Shown in pieces: positions 6,966 through 8,863 of a DNA stretch of 8,863 nt. The translations under genes were made by a program, and so were the position numbers. A model generated the notes under the pieces. That model searched no databases and was not told where the DNA came from. It saw only the letters and a list, made by a program, of their open reading frames with translations. Origin of the DNA: Bacteroidales bacterium (GTDB lineage: Bacteria > Bacteroidota > Bacteroidia > Bacteroidales > UBA932); the NCBI GenBank assembly GCA_017538685.1, contig JAFYIK010000273.1, forward strand, positions 1 through 8,863, given 5' to 3'. Numbering within the stretch: position 1 is the stretch's first letter; every line of letters starts with the position of its first letter.

Positions 6966-7797
6966 GGCGAAGGGGAAAGTAAGAAAAATCATAAAAGGTA
7001 CGCGGATGGGTATGCGCGGCAAGCTGATTCTCAGCCTTGGCGCCATCGCTGCGGTCCTGCTTCTCTCCAGCGTTATCTCCGTCCTGGAGTACAGCAAGAT
7101 GAGCTCGTATGTGTCTGACCTCATCGCCAAGGACATAAACAGCATCAACGACGCCCGCCGTCTGGGTGAAGCGGCCGAAGAGTACAACCTCGCGATCCTG
7201 GCCGCCATCGGCGACGGCTCAGTGACGGAACTCCCGGATTTCGACGCCCTTGCCTTTATGCAGAAGTGCGACAGTCTCAGCACCGCCTTCACGGGAACCT
7301 CCGAGCTTGCGGATTCGGTCAAATACGCCTATTCGGCCTATATGCTCACCTCTATGGAGCTGGGCTTCGTGATCAAGGCGGACTTCATCAACACCCGCGA
7401 CTGGTACTTCAACCGCCTCCAGCCGCGTTTCAACCGCCTCCGCGGGGACATCGACAACCTCAGCCTCGCCATCTACGACGACCTCCGTTCCAACTCGCAG
7501 AATATGGACAGCAGCCTGTACAGGAGCATCATTCCGGGTATCGTGGCCGTCGGAGTGGGACTGCTCCTGGTCGTAATGCTGCTGCTCTTTATGCTGTCGT
7601 ACTACGTCAAACCGACTTACCGTATGGCGGCCGGCCTTAACGCCTACCGTTCGTACAACAAAAACTACAACGTCACCTTCGACGGCGACGACCAGCTCCG
7701 CGAAATCAACGACGGAATCACGGAACTCACCGCTGAAAACCAGACTCTTCGCAAAAGGATCCTAGCACTCAAGAATGAACCTAAAGGCAGTCAGTAG
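6964..7797 (+). CDS. Two-TM HAMP-domain membrane protein without output domain, coupled to trkH
   Basis: A 277-residue inner-membrane protein I cannot assign to a named gene. A basic N-terminus (K3-K20) precedes TM1 at about 21-41. An extracytoplasmic, mostly helical domain of about 145 residues follows (42-188), resembling the four-helix-bundle sensor domains of chemoreceptors and histidine kinases. TM2 is at about 189-213. A HAMP-like segment comes next (about 214-265), with the early proline P217 and a second helix beginning DDQLREINDGI at 242-252. The protein then ends after a short coiled-coil-like tail, with no kinase, cyclase or methyl-accepting domain. It therefore has a sensor's input and transmission parts but no recognisable effector. 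Its last 23 bp overlap the trkH start, suggesting coupled translation and perhaps a regulatory or accessory role in K+ transport. The start is the first ATG after an in-frame stop at 6949-6951; there is no Shine-Dalgarno motif at normal spacing. Confidence 0.85.
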   Translation: MAKGKVRKIIKGTRMGMRGKLILSLGAIAAVLLLSSVISVLEYSKMSSYVSDLIAKDINSINDARRLGEAAEEYNLAILAAIGDGSVTELPDFDALAFMQKCDSLSTAFTGTSELADSVKYAYSAYMLTSMELGFVIKADFINTRDWYFNRLQPRFNRLRGDIDNLSLAIYDDLRSNSQNMDSSLYRSIIPGIVAVGVGLLLVVMLLLFMLSYYVKPTYRMAAGLNAYRSYNKNYNVTFDGDDQLREINDGITELTAENQTLRKRILALKNEPKGSQ

Positions 7798-8863
7798 GAA
7801 TGTAGGCTATGCGTTGCTGGTCAGCGCATTGTTTATGCTTCTCGCTCTGTTCGTGTCGTGGGGAACGAACGACGGAGCGCAGACGGGCCTTTTCATCAGT
7901 TTCCTGATCACCTTCATCTCGGGAGTGTTCCCGTTCATATTCGTCCGCGGCGTGCAGCCTATCACCATCAAGGACGGATATATGATAATAGTGATCTCCT
8001 GGCTTCTGTCGTTCATCTTCGGTATGCTGCCGTATGCGCTCTGGGGCGATCCGTTCACCCTGGCCAACGCCTGGTTCGAGAGCGTTTCGGGCTTCACGGC
8101 CACTGGCGCCACGGTGATAGCCGATGTGGAATCGCTGCCGCCAAGCCTGCTTTTCTGGCGCGCGGCGACGCATTTCATCGGAGGTTTGGGAGTCACCGTC
8201 TTCCTCCTTCTTCTGATTCCGACCGCGAGCCCTATCCGTTCGCGCCTCACCAATATGGAACTGTCGTCGCTTTCGAAGTCGAGCTATTCCGCCCGCTCCG
8301 GAAAGACGGTGTTCATCTTCACTTACATTTACCTCGGCATCTTCGTACTCTCGTTCGTGAGCTACCTGCTCGCGGGTATGCAGCCTCTGGATGCCGTGTG
8401 CCAGGCCTTCAGCGTGAGCGCCACGGGCGGCTTCAGCACCAAAAACATATCGATCCTGGGCTTCCATTCGACTCTTATCGAGGGGCTTACGATGGTGTTT
8501 ATGCTACTGTCCTCGCTGCATTTCGGGCTTCTGTTCCTGTCGGTCGTGAACCGCTCGCTCAAGCCGCTGAACAATCCCGTCCTCAAGTTCTACCTGGTGG
8601 CGGTGTTCGCGGTGTCCATAATCACAGGCATCTCGCTGAAGTTCAGCGACACCATCCCGTCGCTCGGACGCGCCCTCTGGTGCGGAGCGTTCCAGACCAT
8701 CAGCACTGTGACCACCACCGGCTTCGCTATCGCGGATAATGCCGCTTTCCCGATGTGGACTAACGTGCTGCTGCTGGCTATGGCGGTGATGTGCGGCTGC
8801 GCAGGCTCGACCTCCGGCGGTATCAAGGCGGACCGCGTGTTCATCCTTTTCAAGACCATAGGC
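7775..8863 (+). CDS. trkH: TrkH-type potassium transporter, 3' end beyond the window
   Basis: An open frame of 363 codons from ATG to the window edge, with no stop. It encodes the membrane subunit of a Trk K+ uptake system, built from four M1-P-M2 repeats. All four pore loops are visible: FTATGAT at 107-113, SATGGFST at 215-222, TTTGFA at 313-318 and GSTSGGIK at 344-351, each with filter glycines. Helices flank each loop (for example 10-28, 36-58, 69-89 and 133-149). TrkH proteins are usually about 480-490 residues, so roughly a quarter is missing, including the last helices. The start overlaps the HAMP-protein gene by 23 bp in another frame. A cytoplasmic NAD-binding partner, TrkA, would be expected nearby but is not in the window. 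Translation is complete and frameshift-free as far as it goes. Confidence 0.93.
   Translation, partial: MNLKAVSRNVGYALLVSALFMLLALFVSWGTNDGAQTGLFISFLITFISGVFPFIFVRGVQPITIKDGYMIIVISWLLSFIFGMLPYALWGDPFTLANAWFESVSGFTATGATVIADVESLPPSLLFWRAATHFIGGLGVTVFLLLLIPTASPIRSRLTNMELSSLSKSSYSARSGKTVFIFTYIYLGIFVLSFVSYLLAGMQPLDAVCQAFSVSATGGFSTKNISILGFHSTLIEGLTMVFMLLSSLHFGLLFLSVVNRSLKPLNNPVLKFYLVAVFAVSIITGISLKFSDTIPSLGRALWCGAFQTISTVTTTGFAIADNAAFPMWTNVLLLAMAVMCGCAGSTSGGIKADRVFILFKTIG

Noticed and set aside
7781..8739. Open frames at 7858-8739 (plus) and 7781-8467 (minus) overlapping the trkH region
   Set aside because: The trkH frame starting at 7775 explains the region, with helices and four pore loops. The other frames are Arg/His/Pro- or charge-rich shadows with no membrane segments or motifs.
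1..8863. Rarity of CTAG (only two sites noticed, near 6860 and 7762)
   Set aside because: CTAG scarcity is common across bacteria and is not distinctive, unlike the total absence of CATG.
1..8863. Mobile elements, CRISPR arrays, tRNA or rRNA genes, riboswitches
   Set aside because: No inverted terminal repeats, transposase motifs, regular spacer arrays, tRNA-like cloverleaf or conserved leader was seen. The only non-coding stretch of any length is the 87-bp divergent region.

Overview
The window looks like a chromosomal fragment of a Bacteroidota bacterium, most likely an uncultured, fairly G+C-rich gut or rumen member of Bacteroidales. The grounds are the -7 boxes of the form TAnnTTTG, starts preceded by A/T-rich sequence instead of Shine-Dalgarno motifs, a lipoprotein-type GH31 enzyme with a PA14 insert, and overall protein similarity to that phylum. 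I cannot name the genus.

Left part (34-6876, all minus strand): a compact four-gene operon, read right to left as ROK-family regulator, GH31 alpha-xylosidase-like lipoprotein, SGNH/sialate-O-acetylesterase-type carbohydrate esterase, and XylE-like sugar/H+ symporter. The gaps are 1, 6 and 5 bp, so it is almost certainly one transcript. The simplest reading is a small locus for xylosylated, acetylated plant glycans such as xyloglucan oligosaccharides: the esterase removes acetyl groups, the GH31 releases D-xylose, the symporter imports it, and the ROK protein senses the sugar. There is no SusC/SusD pair in the window.

Middle (6877-6963): an 87-bp A/T-rich divergent intergenic region with one -7-like box per strand, 14 bp apart, plus a 12-bp near-perfect direct repeat with a 21-bp period just before the plus-strand gene.

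Right part (6964-8863, plus strand): a two-TM protein with a large extracytoplasmic helical domain and a C-terminal HAMP-like segment but no output domain. It overlaps by 23 bp the start of a TrkH-type potassium transporter that runs off the window end (363 codons seen). The overlap implies translational coupling and suggests the HAMP protein works with potassium uptake.

The most striking sequence-level observation is that the tetranucleotide CATG appears to be completely absent from all 8863 bases. Roughly 30 would be expected from composition. No mobile elements, RNA genes, CRISPR arrays or convincing terminators were found.
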